Below are positions 54,532 through 62,616 of a DNA stretch of 64,000 bases, piece after piece. This stretch comes from Candidatus Pullichristensenella stercorigallinarum. Lineage in GTDB: Bacteria > Bacillota > Clostridia > Christensenellales > Aristaeellaceae. Numbering within the stretch: the stretch's first letter is position 1; every line of letters starts with the position of its first letter. Position numbers and translations under genes: made by a program. The DNA lies in contig DVFZ01000100.1 in NCBI GenBank assembly GCA_018712945.1, forward strand, positions 26,651 to 90,650, read 5' to 3'. The notes beneath the pieces were generated by a model. The model was given only the letters and a program-made list of their open reading frames with translations. It was not told the DNA's origin and did not search any database.

Positions 54532-54711
54532 ATGAACAGGATGTGCAAAAACCGCTCGGGCGGTTCGGGAAACGGTATTTCCAAGTGGTTTGGCATCGGT
54601 CTGATGGTGGTGGGCGTTATCCTGCTTTTGTTCAGCCTGCCAAGCTGGCTGTGGATGAGCGCCCTGGCAATCCTGCTCATCAGCGCCGGATTCTTGCTCT
54701 GGCGGTTCTGA
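54532..54711 (+). CDS. Small two-helix membrane protein of unknown function
   Basis: A 59-residue protein. A Gly/Ser-rich, basic N-terminus with one Cys (MNRMCKNRSGGSGNG) precedes two hydrophobic helices (about 19-37 and 41-57). I do not recognise a family. In Bacillus this position between rpe/thiN and rpmB holds spoVM, but this protein does not look like SpoVM. GGGAGGCGATGGC precedes ATG 54532. Confidence 0.6.
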   Translation: MNRMCKNRSGGSGNGISKWFGIGLMVVGVILLLFSLPSWLWMSALAILLISAGFLLWRF

Positions 54712-54722
54712 GCAGTTAAAAA

Positions 54723-54756
54723 TGAAAAAGGCCCGGAGTCCATTGTGGCTCCGGGC
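54723..54756 (-). terminator. Terminator of the RPGR-module cluster
   Basis: GCCCGGAG (54731-54738) pairs with CTCCGGGC (54749-54756); on the minus strand CTTTTTCATTTTT follows. It is 20 bp past the stop at 54777. Confidence 0.9.
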
Positions 54757-54776
54757 TGTGCGCGTTATGCGCGCCA

Positions 54777-55169
54777 TTATGTATCCAATTCGCGCCCGCA
54801 TTTGCGGCAAAAGCGGTAGTCCGCTTCTGTGCGCGCCCCGCAGTAGGGGCAAAACATGCCTGTATTGCCCTGCGTTTGGGCCGTTGTATCCTCGTGCTCC
54901 CGTTCTGGCGCGCGGTCGAAAGGATCTGGTTCTTCACCATCGCCGGTAATGTCGAATGCGGAAAAGCGGCGCTTGGCCGTGGCGTTGTGCAGGTTATACA
55001 GGGCATGCGCGATGGCGAGTACGACGAAAATCACCCCAAACAGGCAGAAAAACCATGGCGCGCCCATGGACGCGGCGGCAATCGTCCAAATAACGCCGAA
55101 AATACCTACAAAAATTGAAGCCACGCCGCTCATCATCGAAGGCCCACGTCCGGGCTTGACGCTTTTCAT
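54777..55169 (-). CDS. RPGR-module membrane protein with zinc-ribbon tail
   Basis: A 130-residue protein. It starts MKSVKPGRGPSMMSGV, then has two membrane helices (about 9-33 and 38-60) joined by a SMGAPWFF turn and followed by ALYNLHNATAKRRFSAFDI. This is one copy of a module repeated in the next two genes. An acidic linker leads to a zinc ribbon (CPYCGARTEADYRFCRKCGREL, about 108-129). The family is found as single-module proteins in other Clostridia as far as I recall; function is unknown. ATG 55169 follows AGGGGAG. Confidence 0.75.
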   Translation of the reverse strand: MKSVKPGRGPSMMSGVASIFVGIFGVIWTIAAASMGAPWFFCLFGVIFVVLAIAHALYNLHNATAKRRFSAFDITGDGEEPDPFDRAPEREHEDTTAQTQGNTGMFCPYCGARTEADYRFCRKCGRELDT

Positions 55170-55234
55170 GACAAACTCCCCTTTTCCACCCTTTTCCTTT
55201 TGGACGCATCGTCCTGGCGTCCGGTTCCCGGGGG

Positions 55235-55993
55235 TTAGTGCTTTGCCCCATGCTTGCGCTTTTTCGCCTGGACGGTTTCTGCGATTACGGGCGGCCTTTT
55301 CCGCCGGGCGTAGCGAATGTTCTGCACGGCGGCAAACAGCATCGCAGCCAGCATGCACGCCCCGGCGGCAGGGAAATACCACGGCGCGCCGGAGACGACG
55401 GCCAGGTACAGCCAGACCACGTCAAAGGCCGCGCACAGCAGGGAACCCGCCGCCCCCAGCGCCAGGAACGGACGCGCCGGGCGCACGCGGCGCAAAACCG
55501 GCTCCTCCTCCCATGAAGGCCCCTCGTCCTCGATTTCATAGAGCGCGGCGCGCTTTTTCCCCACGCACGTGCGCATAACCTGCACGCACGCCGCGATCAG
55601 AAACGCGAAGAAGCCCAGGCCAAAGAGGGCAAACAGCCTTTCCCCGGAGGAAACAACCCGATACATCCAGTACCCGCCAAAGATGAATATCAGCGCGAAA
55701 ATGCCGCCGCAGAGAACGGCCATGGATTTGCCGGGGCGCACGCGCTGCACTGTGCCGCGCGCCGTCCTTTCCCGACGGATTTCGTAAAGGGCAAACGGCT
55801 TGCGGGCAAAGAGGTTGTGCAGATGCCAAAAGGCAGAAAAGGCGATGCCAACCATGATCGCCGCAAAGAAAAGGGGAGGAACGCGATACTGCGCAGAAAT
55901 GCAGGGCCAGAATTTGACCATCGCCGCCAACACAAGCACGGAAAGGACGCCAAAAATGAGCGAGACAAAGCGCCCCGGCCTCACGGCTTTCAC
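55235..55993 (-). CDS. Membrane protein with three tandem RPGR/two-helix modules
   Basis: A 252-residue protein made of three copies of one module, each opening with a basic V-R-P-[GA]-[RK] motif (VRPGR at about residue 4, VRPGK at about 90, VRPAR at about 169), then two membrane helices, then a positively charged helix and, in the first two, an ALYEI strand. The third copy keeps the SGAPWYFP turn. A total of six membrane helices is expected. It starts at GTG 55993 after GGGGG. It lies between two related genes and is presumed co-transcribed with them. Function unknown. Confidence 0.7.
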   Translation of the reverse strand: MKAVRPGRFVSLIFGVLSVLVLAAMVKFWPCISAQYRVPPLFFAAIMVGIAFSAFWHLHNLFARKPFALYEIRRERTARGTVQRVRPGKSMAVLCGGIFALIFIFGGYWMYRVVSSGERLFALFGLGFFAFLIAACVQVMRTCVGKKRAALYEIEDEGPSWEEEPVLRRVRPARPFLALGAAGSLLCAAFDVVWLYLAVVSGAPWYFPAAGACMLAAMLFAAVQNIRYARRKRPPVIAETVQAKKRKHGAKH

Positions 55994-56011
55994 GGTGAAT
56001 CCCCCTTTTTG

Positions 56012-56717
56012 TCAGCGTTCGTCATCCGTTTGCGCAACGCGGCGTTCCGGCGCTTCGCTTTCACCGTCTGCGTCCGCCCTCTGCGCGGAGAACTTGCGGA
56101 TGTTGTAAACCGCCCTCGCGACGCCAACGGCGATGATGCCGGCGCACACCAGACAGGCCGCCCAGGGCGCGCCCGCAGGTACGGCGACGGTCAGCCACAC
56201 AACCGCAAACAATACGCCGACGCAGGCAAAGAGCAGGTCGGGCAAAACGATGACCAGCAGGGACGGTTTTGGCGGCGTTTTTCCCGGTCGCGCGCGGAAA
56301 TGGGCGACGAACTGCGGCGCGCACATCAGCATCATGAAAAGCCCAGGGATGGGAAAAAACCAGGCCAGCGGGGACGGTTCCGACGTCAGGGCGATGTACA
56401 GCGCCGCGCCCTCCCAGAGGGTGAGAAAGACAGCGACGCTCATCAGATACGCGGTATCGGAGAAAAACCGCGCCCGCGCAAACGTGCCCGCATTATCCTC
56501 TGTGCCGTCGGATGGGGAACGCCATCTTTCGCCTCCGCAGGGCGGCGGCAAAATCCATAATGGCTTTGCAAAGCGCCACGCCGCCAAAGAGAGGAAAGAG
56601 CCACGGCGCTTGCAAGCGGATGGTCCAATACACCCAGAAGCATAAAAACAATATGGAAACGCTGTGGCATAACAGCCATATGCGCGAGCCTTCCCGCCCC
56701 GGCCTGATCTGCTTCAC
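56012..56717 (-). pseudogene. Third RPGR-module membrane gene, frameshifted
   Basis: Two overlapping frames together reproduce a three-module protein like its neighbour. The first (GTG 56717, after AAAGGAGGG) gives MKQIRPGREGSRIWLL and one two-helix module with QAPWLFPLFGG, and stops at 56493. The other frame supplies modules two and three (FARARFF... and ARPGK... with AGAPWAA) down to 56012. Removing one C from the CCCC run at 56514-56517 (minus strand) joins them into about 235 residues. The second frame has no plausible start or ribosome-binding site of its own, so this is a frameshift, a programmed shift or a sequence error. Confidence 0.65.
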
Positions 56718-56824
56718 AGCCTGCCCTCCTTTGCGGGTAACAAAAAACCGCCTCCGGCCCGCACCCGCAAAAAACAACAGGCGCAAACGAACTGGAAGCG
56801 GTCTTTCGGAAAGGGGTGGGCGCT

Positions 56825-57016
56825 TTACAGGGCGCGCTCCACCTTATTGCTGCGCAGGCAGCGCGTGCACACAAACATGCGCGTAGGCGTGCCGTTGACC
56901 ATGACGCGAACCCTCTGCGTGTTCGGAGCCCAGGTGCGGCGCGTCTTGCGGTTGGAGTGGCTGACGTTGTTGCCGTACTTCACGCCTTTGCCGCAGACCT
57001 CACAAAACTTTCCCAT
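56825..57016 (-). CDS. rpmB: 50S ribosomal protein L28
   Basis: A 63-residue L28 of the zinc-binding type: [25 protein letters not shown] has the first CxxC and [16 protein letters not shown] the second. It is encoded opposite asp23, as in Bacillus (rpmB-yloU divergent). The transcript has a long AAGGAGGTG site about 14 bases before the ATG and its promoter at 57072-57100. Confidence 0.95.
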   Translation of the reverse strand: MGKFCEVCGKGVKYGNNVSHSNRKTRRTWAPNTQRVRVMVNGTPTRMFVCTRCLRSNKVERAL

Positions 57017-57071
57017 CCTCTATGACACCTCCTTCAAGGCTAACTGCATTCGCACGTTATCAAACAGTACA

Positions 57072-57100
57072 ATTATAGCACCGCGCGGGCGAAAACACAA
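57072..57100 (-). promoter_or_regulatory. Promoter of rpmB
   Basis: Minus strand: TTGTGT (57100-57095), 17-bp spacer, TATAAT (57077-57072). Confidence 0.75.
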
Positions 57101-57204
57101 GGGTTTTTCCATGTAAAACTTCGGAAACTGGGTAAAATGAATCCGTAAATGTTAAAAAATGGCCGGAAAACGCCGGGTTGGCCGCGCGTTTAACGCCGTT
57201 GCCC

Positions 57205-57233
57205 TTGCAAGTTTGGCCAAAACACGCTATACT
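57205..57233 (+). promoter_or_regulatory. Promoter of asp23-fakA-recG
   Basis: TTGCAA (57205-57210), 17-bp spacer, TATACT (57228-57233). Confidence 0.78.
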
Positions 57234-57276
57234 AATAGAACAAATATTAAAATGAGCCTTCGGGGGAGGTTGGAAT

Positions 57277-57627
57277 ATGGATTGCAAGTTCAAAACGGAG
57301 CTGGGCCTCGTCACTGTGAACGACGAGGTGCTCGTGCGCGTCGCGGGCTACGCGGCGCTGGATTGCTACGGCATCGTCGGCATGGCCTCGAAGCGCTCGA
57401 CAGACGGAATCGTACAGCTCATGGGCCGCGAAAACCTCGGCCGGGGTGTGAAAGTGCGCCAAAACGGGGAAAAGGTGGATATCGACCTGTATATCATCGT
57501 TGAATACGGCATTTCCATCAGCGCCGTCGCCGCCTCGATTATCGAAACCGTCAAATACAAGGTGGAGCACCTGACCGGCATCACCGTCGGTCGCGTCAAC
57601 GTTTGCGTGGAGGATATCCGCGTTTGA
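57277..57627 (+). CDS. Asp23/Gls24 family envelope-stress protein (YloU)
   Basis: A 116-residue Asp23-fold protein. GLVTVNDEVLVRVAGYAALDCYGIVGMA (about 9-36) and the VDIDLYIIVEYGISISAVAASIIETVKYKVEHLTGI segment (about 68-103) are the family core, ending VNVCVEDIRV. YloU homologues are encoded directly upstream of fakA and are linked to membrane or envelope homeostasis. GGGGGAGG precedes the ATG; fakA follows after 36 bp. Confidence 0.94.
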   Translation: MDCKFKTELGLVTVNDEVLVRVAGYAALDCYGIVGMASKRSTDGIVQLMGRENLGRGVKVRQNGEKVDIDLYIIVEYGISISAVAASIIETVKYKVEHLTGITVGRVNVCVEDIRV

Positions 57628-57663
57628 CGCGGCGCGCGTGCCGGAAGTGGAGGTTTGCTTATC

Positions 57664-59310
57664 ATGGCGCAGACAAAAATAGACGGGCTGCTGTTTAAAG
57701 AAATGTTTCAATCCGGCGCGGCGCTGCTCACCCACAATCGGGAGAGCGTGGACGCGCTGAACGTGTTTCCCGTGCCGGATGGCGATACCGGCACGAATAT
57801 GTCCCAAACCATCAATTCCGCCGTCAAGGAGATGCAGGCGAAAAACGCCGTCAGCGTTGGCGACGTGGCCGCGGCCATCGCCCGGGGCGCGCTCAAGGGC
57901 GCGCGCGGCAATTCCGGCGTTATTTTGAGCCAGATCCTGCGCGGCTTTGCCAGCGCCCTGGACGGCGCGGAGGATATCGACTGCGCGCTGATGATCCGCG
58001 CCCTGCGCGCCGGGGCAGACACGGCTTACAAGGCCGTGATGAAGCCCAAGGAAGGCACCATCCTCACCGTGGCGCGCGTCATGGCTGAGGACGCCGAGCG
58101 CAACTGCCGCGAGATGACGGATATGGTGGAGTTTTTCCGCGCCATCCTCAAAAGCGGCGAGGCCATCCTCAAAAAAACGCCGGACATGCTGCCCGTGCTC
58201 AAGCAGGCGGGCGTGGTCGATTCCGGCGGCACGGGGCTGACCATCATCTATCGCGGCATGCTGGCCGCGCTCACCGGCGAGCCGGTGGAGGTGGACGTGC
58301 CTACGGAAAGTGCGCGCGCCGCCATGCCCGGCGAATTCGTGGACGACCACGAGAGCCTTGATGAAATTACATTCGGCTACTGCACGGAATTCATCGTTTC
58401 CCATCCGCGCCCGGAAATGCGCGATGGCGATGTGGTGCGCCTGCGCAAGCGGCTGGAGCGCATCGGCGATTGCGTGCTCGTAATTTCCGACCTTTCCGTG
58501 GTCAAGGTGCATGTGCATACCAACGACCCCGGCAAGGCCTTGCAATACGCGCTGGAACTGGGCGAGCTGGATGCAATCAAAATCGACAACATGTTCGAGG
58601 AACACCGCGAGCGCATGGCCAAGCTCGCAGCCGAGGAAGCTGCCCGGCAAAAGCCTTACGGCCTCGTCTGCGTGGCGCTGGGCGACGGGCTGGTGGACAT
58701 CTTCAGGGAATTGAACGTGGATCAGATTGTCGATGGCGGGCAGACCATGAATCCCTCTATCGAGGATCTGGGCGAGGCCATCGAAAAGACGCACGCCAAG
58801 AACGTGTTCGTGCTGCCCAACAACACCAACATCATCCTCGCCGCGCAGCAGGCGGCGGAGGTGGAGGGCGAGCGCAATGTCATCGTGCTGCCCACCAAGT
58901 CTGTGCCGATGGGCATTTCCGCGGCGCTGGCCTTTGACCCGGAAAAGGATGTGGAGGAAAACCGCGCCGCCATGATTGAGGCCGCCGAAAACGTGCATAC
59001 CGCCTCCATCACCTATGCCGTGCGCGATACCGTCTTCGATGGACGCGACATCCACGCCGGAGACATCATGGGCCTTGTGGACAACAAGTTGCACGACCTT
59101 GGCCACGATGTGCGCGAGGTTGCCGAACACCTCACCGAGGAAATGGTCACGGAGGACAAGAGCCTCATCACCATCTATTATGGCGAGGACGTCTCCGAGG
59201 AGGACGCGCAGGCGCTCTTGCAGGCGCTGTCGGAGAAATACGACCAGTGCGACGTCGATCTCCAGCGCGGCGGCCAACCCCTGTATTATTATCTGATTGC
59301 GGTGGAATGA
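57664..59310 (+). CDS. fakA: Fatty acid kinase FakA (DAK2 family, YloV)
   Basis: A 548-residue kinase. The N-terminal DAK2/DhaL domain (about 1-200) has the Mg-ATP motif VFPVPDGDTGTNMSQT (about 36-51) and GARGNSGVILSQILRGFA (about 81-98). The C-terminal half (about 280-548) is a DegV-like module with VLPNNTNIILAAQQAAE (about 381-397). FakA phosphorylates fatty acids presented by FakB/DegV partners, two of which are encoded at 19.4-21.1 kb. ATG 57664 follows GGAGG. It overlaps recG by four bases. Confidence 0.95.
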   Translation: MAQTKIDGLLFKEMFQSGAALLTHNRESVDALNVFPVPDGDTGTNMSQTINSAVKEMQAKNAVSVGDVAAAIARGALKGARGNSGVILSQILRGFASALDGAEDIDCALMIRALRAGADTAYKAVMKPKEGTILTVARVMAEDAERNCREMTDMVEFFRAILKSGEAILKKTPDMLPVLKQAGVVDSGGTGLTIIYRGMLAALTGEPVEVDVPTESARAAMPGEFVDDHESLDEITFGYCTEFIVSHPRPEMRDGDVVRLRKRLERIGDCVLVISDLSVVKVHVHTNDPGKALQYALELGELDAIKIDNMFEEHRERMAKLAAEEAARQKPYGLVCVALGDGLVDIFRELNVDQIVDGGQTMNPSIEDLGEAIEKTHAKNVFVLPNNTNIILAAQQAAEVEGERNVIVLPTKSVPMGISAALAFDPEKDVEENRAAMIEAAENVHTASITYAVRDTVFDGRDIHAGDIMGLVDNKLHDLGHDVREVAEHLTEEMVTEDKSLITIYYGEDVSEEDAQALLQALSEKYDQCDVDLQRGGQPLYYYLIAVE

Positions 59311-61307
59311 TGGATCAGGAGCTTTCCCGCCTGCCGGGGCTTGGCCCCTCGCGCCTGGCGGCGCTTGAAAAGGCGGGCGTGTATACGCTGCGCGACCTAG
59401 TGATGCGCCTGCCCGTGGCTTATCGGGACTTGACCGCGCCAACGCCGCTTGAGCAGGCCCGGGCCGGCTTGGAATGCGCGGTGTTGGCGCGCGTGGTTGG
59501 GGATGTGGTGGAGCAACGCGCCCCGCGATTGCTCATCACCCGCGCCCGCATTGCCGACGCCAGCGGCGAAGCCGTCGCCGTGTGGTACAATCAGCTTTGG
59601 CTGAAAAAACAGCTTCACTCCGGCCGGGAGCTTTTGCTCTACGGCCGTTTTTCCATGCGCCGGGGCGAATTGCAGCTCACCTGTCCCACCATCGAGCGCG
59701 AGCGCGGCATCGTGCCGGTATACAAGGCCGTAGCCGGCGTGCCGCCGCGGGCCATGCGCGAAGCTGTGCGCGCGGCGCTGGAAATGGGGCGCGGCCAGTG
59801 GCCGGACGAGCTGCCCGAAGCGCTCAAGCGCCGTTACGGCCTGTGCGAGCGCAATTTTGCCCTCTATAACGCCCACTTTCCCTTAAACGCCGAATCGCTC
59901 GCGGCGGCGCGGCGGCGTATCGCTTTCGAAGAACTGTTGCTCTACCAGGTGGCGCTTTCGCTTCTGCGCTCGGACGCGCGCATGGGCGTGAAATTCGAAT
60001 TTGCCGATGAAGAACTCGAAAATTTCTGGAAACTGCTCGCTTTCCCGCCCACCGGCGCGCAAAGGCGGGCACTCTATGAAATGGCGAACGACATGCGCGC
60101 AAACGCGCCGATGGCGCGGCTTTTGCAGGGCGACGTGGGCAGTGGCAAGACTGCCGTGGCTTTCGGCGCCATGTATCTTGCCTGGAAAAGCGGCTTTCAG
60201 GCGGCGCTGATGGCGCCTACGGAGGTGCTGGCCCAGCAGCATTATCAGGATGCGCAGGCCCTGTTTGCGCCGCTGGGCGCGCGCGTCGGCCTGCTCACCG
60301 GCTCGCTGACCAAAAAACAGCATGCCTTGGCGCACGAGGCGCTCGCCGAAGGGACGTGGGATATCGTCATCGGCACGCACGCGCTCATCACCGAGGGCGT
60401 TTCCTACAAAAACCTCGGCCTGGTCGTCACCGACGAACAGCACCGCTTCGGCGTGCGCCAGCGCACCAGGCTGGGCCAAAAGGGCGAAAGCCCCAATGTG
60501 CTGGTGATGTCGGCCACGCCCATCCCGCGCACGCTTTCCCTCATATTATACGGCGATCTCGATTTGTCCATCCTCGACGAACTGCCGCCGGGGCGCACGC
60601 CGGTCAAGACGCGCGTGGTGCCGGAAAACCGGCGACGGGACATGTATGGCTTCGTGATGCAAAAGGTGCGCGAGGGGCGGCAGGCCTATGTGATATGCCC
60701 CCTGGTGGATAAAAGCGAGGCGGTGGAGGCGCGCGACGCGCAGGAACTATACGCGGAGCTTGCCAAAATGTTGCCTGAGGCGCGTGTGGCGCTGGTACAC
60801 GGGCGCATGAAGGCCGCGGAAAAAGACGAGGCGCTGGAAACGTTCCGCCGCGGCGAAATCGACATACTGGTTTCCACCACGGTGGTAGAGGTGGGCGTGA
60901 ACGTGCCCAACGCCAGCGTGATGGTGATTGAAAACGCCGAGCGTTTCGGCCTTGCGCAGCTTCATCAGTTGCGCGGCCGCGTCGGGCGGGGGCAATATGA
61001 GTCGTGGTGCTTCCTCGTGGCGGAGCCGAACGAGCGGCTGCGCCTGCTCACCCAGACTAGCGACGGCTTCAAAATTGCCGAAAAGGATATGGAGCTGCGC
61101 GGCCCGGGCGAGCTGTTCGGAGAGCGGCAGAGCGGCGTGCTTTCCACCGGCCTTTCCATGCTTGCGGGCGATACCCAGCTTTTGAAGATTACCCACGACG
61201 AGGCGCGCGCCCTGATGAAGCGCCCGGACAGCGAGGAAACCCGGCAGGTGGCCGGCCTTGCCCGCCGCACGGTGCTGTGCAATCTGGAAAACGTGGCGCT
61301 GAACTGA
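59307..61307 (+). CDS. recG: ATP-dependent DNA helicase RecG
   Basis: A 666-residue, branch-migrating helicase. The N-terminal wedge/OB domain (about 1-260) includes LSRLPGLGPSRLAALEKAGVYTLRDLVMRLPVAYRDL. Helicase motifs are LLQGDVGSGKTAVAFGAMYLA (about 272-292), APTEVLAQQHY, VTDEQHRFGVRQR (about 373-385), MSATPIPRTL, IENAERFGLAQLHQLRGRVGRG (about 541-562) and the RecG-specific RGPGELFGERQSG. The ATGA overlap couples it to fakA. Confidence 0.96.
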   Translation: MMDQELSRLPGLGPSRLAALEKAGVYTLRDLVMRLPVAYRDLTAPTPLEQARAGLECAVLARVVGDVVEQRAPRLLITRARIADASGEAVAVWYNQLWLKKQLHSGRELLLYGRFSMRRGELQLTCPTIERERGIVPVYKAVAGVPPRAMREAVRAALEMGRGQWPDELPEALKRRYGLCERNFALYNAHFPLNAESLAAARRRIAFEELLLYQVALSLLRSDARMGVKFEFADEELENFWKLLAFPPTGAQRRALYEMANDMRANAPMARLLQGDVGSGKTAVAFGAMYLAWKSGFQAALMAPTEVLAQQHYQDAQALFAPLGARVGLLTGSLTKKQHALAHEALAEGTWDIVIGTHALITEGVSYKNLGLVVTDEQHRFGVRQRTRLGQKGESPNVLVMSATPIPRTLSLILYGDLDLSILDELPPGRTPVKTRVVPENRRRDMYGFVMQKVREGRQAYVICPLVDKSEAVEARDAQELYAELAKMLPEARVALVHGRMKAAEKDEALETFRRGEIDILVSTTVVEVGVNVPNASVMVIENAERFGLAQLHQLRGRVGRGQYESWCFLVAEPNERLRLLTQTSDGFKIAEKDMELRGPGELFGERQSGVLSTGLSMLAGDTQLLKITHDEARALMKRPDSEETRQVAGLARRTVLCNLENVALN

Positions 61308-61349
61308 AAATTACATGTTTCTTACAGTAGAATATTGCCAGCGTAAAAG

Positions 61350-61390
61350 CCTCCCGTTCGGTCAAAATAGTGTCAGACTTGAACGGGAGG
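61350..61390 (+). promoter_or_regulatory. Hairpin that occludes the ribosome-binding site of the first SASP gene
   Basis: CCTCCCGTTC (61350-61359) and GAACGGGAGG (61381-61390) form a perfect 10-bp stem around a 21-nt loop. The right arm contains the GGGAGG ribosome-binding site of the ATG at 61401. No T tract follows, so translational control is more likely than termination. Confidence 0.75.
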
Positions 61391-61400
61391 TGAAAACATT

Positions 61401-61607
61401 ATGGCCAGCAACAGCTCCAATCGCATCAATGTGCCCGAGGCCCGTCAGGCGCTTTCGAACATGAAGTATGAGATCGCCAACGAAATGGGTATCAACCTCA
61501 CCAAGGGCTACAACGGCAATCTGTCCGCCAAGGAGAACGGCTCCATCGGCGGCATGATGGTCAAGCGCATGATCGAGGACTATCAGCGTCAGGCTTCCGG
61601 CAAGTAA
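61401..61607 (+). CDS. Alpha/beta-type small acid-soluble spore protein (first copy)
   Basis: A 68-residue SASP that coats and protects DNA in the spore and supplies amino acids on germination. The family core is clear: RINVPEARQALSNMKYEIANEMGI (about 9-32), with the germination-protease cleavage region at KYEIANEMGI, and GYNGNLSAKENGSIGGMMVKRMIEDY (about 37-62). It should be made in the forespore under sigma-G, but I could not identify convincing sigma-G boxes in the 93-bp gap after recG. Its ribosome-binding site is buried in the hairpin at 61350-61390. Confidence 0.95.
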   Translation: MASNSSNRINVPEARQALSNMKYEIANEMGINLTKGYNGNLSAKENGSIGGMMVKRMIEDYQRQASGK

Positions 61608-61646
61608 TTGCCCCGGAACGCATCCTGGAGAAAGGAGGAAACACGC

Positions 61647-61844
61647 ATGTCCAAGAACAGCAATCAGATCAACGTGCCCGAGGCGCGTCAGGCCATGGAC
61701 AGCCTCAAGCAGGAAGTGGCGGGCGAGCTTGGTATCACCCTCAAGCAGGGCTATAACGGCGACATCGCCGCGAAGGACGCCGGCCACATCGGCGGAAACA
61801 TGGTCAAGAAGATGATCGAGGCGCAGGAGCGCAAAATGCACTAA
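61647..61844 (+). CDS. Alpha/beta-type small acid-soluble spore protein (second copy)
   Basis: A 65-residue SASP: QINVPEARQAMDSLKQEVAGELGITL (about 6-31) and GYNGDIAAKDAGHIGGNMVKKMIEAQE. It is about 60% identical to the first copy and lies 39 bp downstream with its own AAAGGAGG site, so the two are a tandem pair, probably on one transcript, but this one is not hidden in a hairpin. A good terminator follows at 61865. Confidence 0.95.
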   Translation: MSKNSNQINVPEARQAMDSLKQEVAGELGITLKQGYNGDIAAKDAGHIGGNMVKKMIEAQERKMH

Positions 61845-61864
61845 GGCGCGCCTACCGGAATCCA

Positions 61865-61896
61865 GGAGCGGCTCTTGCGGCCGCTCCGCATTTTTT
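61865..61896 (+). terminator. Terminator of the SASP pair
   Basis: GGAGCGGC (61865-61872) pairs with GCCGCTCC (61880-61887) around 7 nt, then a TTTTTT run. Confidence 0.92.
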
Positions 61897-61910
61897 GCCG
61901 GGCGTCAGCC

Positions 61911-61939
61911 TTGACATTTGAGCGCGCGCAGGGTACAAT
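61911..61939 (+). promoter_or_regulatory. Promoter of the phosphoribosyltransferase gene
   Basis: Consensus TTGACA (61911-61916), 17-bp spacer, TACAAT (61934-61939); leader about 30 nt. Confidence 0.88.
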
Positions 61940-61976
61940 AAACGTGGCAAGAATAACCATTCCGAGGTGTTTGCGC

Positions 61977-62540
61977 ATGAGCGATATGTACTATACCCTG
62001 AAAGTCGCCGGGCTGACGCGCCAGCTGCCCCTCTGCCCCCTCAGCGACGACAGGATGATCGCCGCCTTCGTCATCTTTGGCGATATGGAATTGACCACGG
62101 CCTGCGCGCGGGAGCTGAACGCGCGTATTCCCGAGCACGATGTGATGATCACCGCCGAATCCAAGGGCATACCGCTCATCTGCGAAATGGCGCGCCTGGC
62201 GGGCGAGCGCCGCTATCTGCTGGCGCGCAAGGCCCCCAAGCTGTATATGCGCGATGTGTTTTCCACCGAGGTGCGCTCCATCACCACCGGCCATTGGCAG
62301 ACGCTGTGCCTCGATGGTGCGGACGCGGATTACATGCGCGGCAAGCGCGTGGTGATTGTGGACGACGTGATCTCCACGGGCGAATCCCTGCGCGCCCTGG
62401 AAAAGCTGGTGGAAAACGCCGGCGGCAATATCGTCGGCCGCATGGCCATCCTCGCCGAGGGCGAAGCGGCCGGGCGCAAGGACATCATCTATCTGGAAAA
62501 GCTGCCGCTGTTCAAAAGCGACGGCACGCCCATTGAGTGA
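61977..62540 (+). CDS. Phosphoribosyltransferase (adenine phosphoribosyltransferase-like)
   Basis: A 187-residue type I PRTase. The PRPP-binding motif is VVIVDDVISTGESL (about 118-131), preceded by a flexible-loop region and VMITAESKGIPLICEMARLAG (about 55-75). The pattern is close to adenine/xanthine phosphoribosyltransferases, and the SD/PPi motif AESKGI fits. The base is not identifiable. ATG 61977 follows GAGGTG. It is monocistronic with a strong terminator. Confidence 0.85.
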   Translation: MSDMYYTLKVAGLTRQLPLCPLSDDRMIAAFVIFGDMELTTACARELNARIPEHDVMITAESKGIPLICEMARLAGERRYLLARKAPKLYMRDVFSTEVRSITTGHWQTLCLDGADADYMRGKRVVIVDDVISTGESLRALEKLVENAGGNIVGRMAILAEGEAAGRKDIIYLEKLPLFKSDGTPIE

Positions 62541-62556
62541 CGCGCCGGAGAATATC

Positions 62557-62605
62557 AAAACCACAGGCCGCCCGCGCATTGACGCGCCGGGCGGCCTGTG
62601 GTTTT
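62557..62605. terminator. Strong bidirectional terminator
   Basis: AAAACCACAGGCCGCCCG and CGGGCGGCCTGTGGTTTT arms (18 bp, perfect) around a 13-nt loop. It serves the convergent genes ending at 62540 and 62617. Confidence 0.93.
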
Positions 62606-62616
62606 GGAAGACGCCC

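Noticed and set aside
54532..54711. SpoVM at the rpe-rpmB junction
   Set aside because: The 59-residue protein is too long and lacks the SpoVM amphipathic pattern; I found no other candidate nearby.
56012..56587. A separate membrane gene starting at 56587 or at the internal Met before SVAVFL
   Set aside because: The first start lies out of frame inside the preceding module gene, and neither has a ribosome-binding site; a frameshifted three-module gene explains both frames better.
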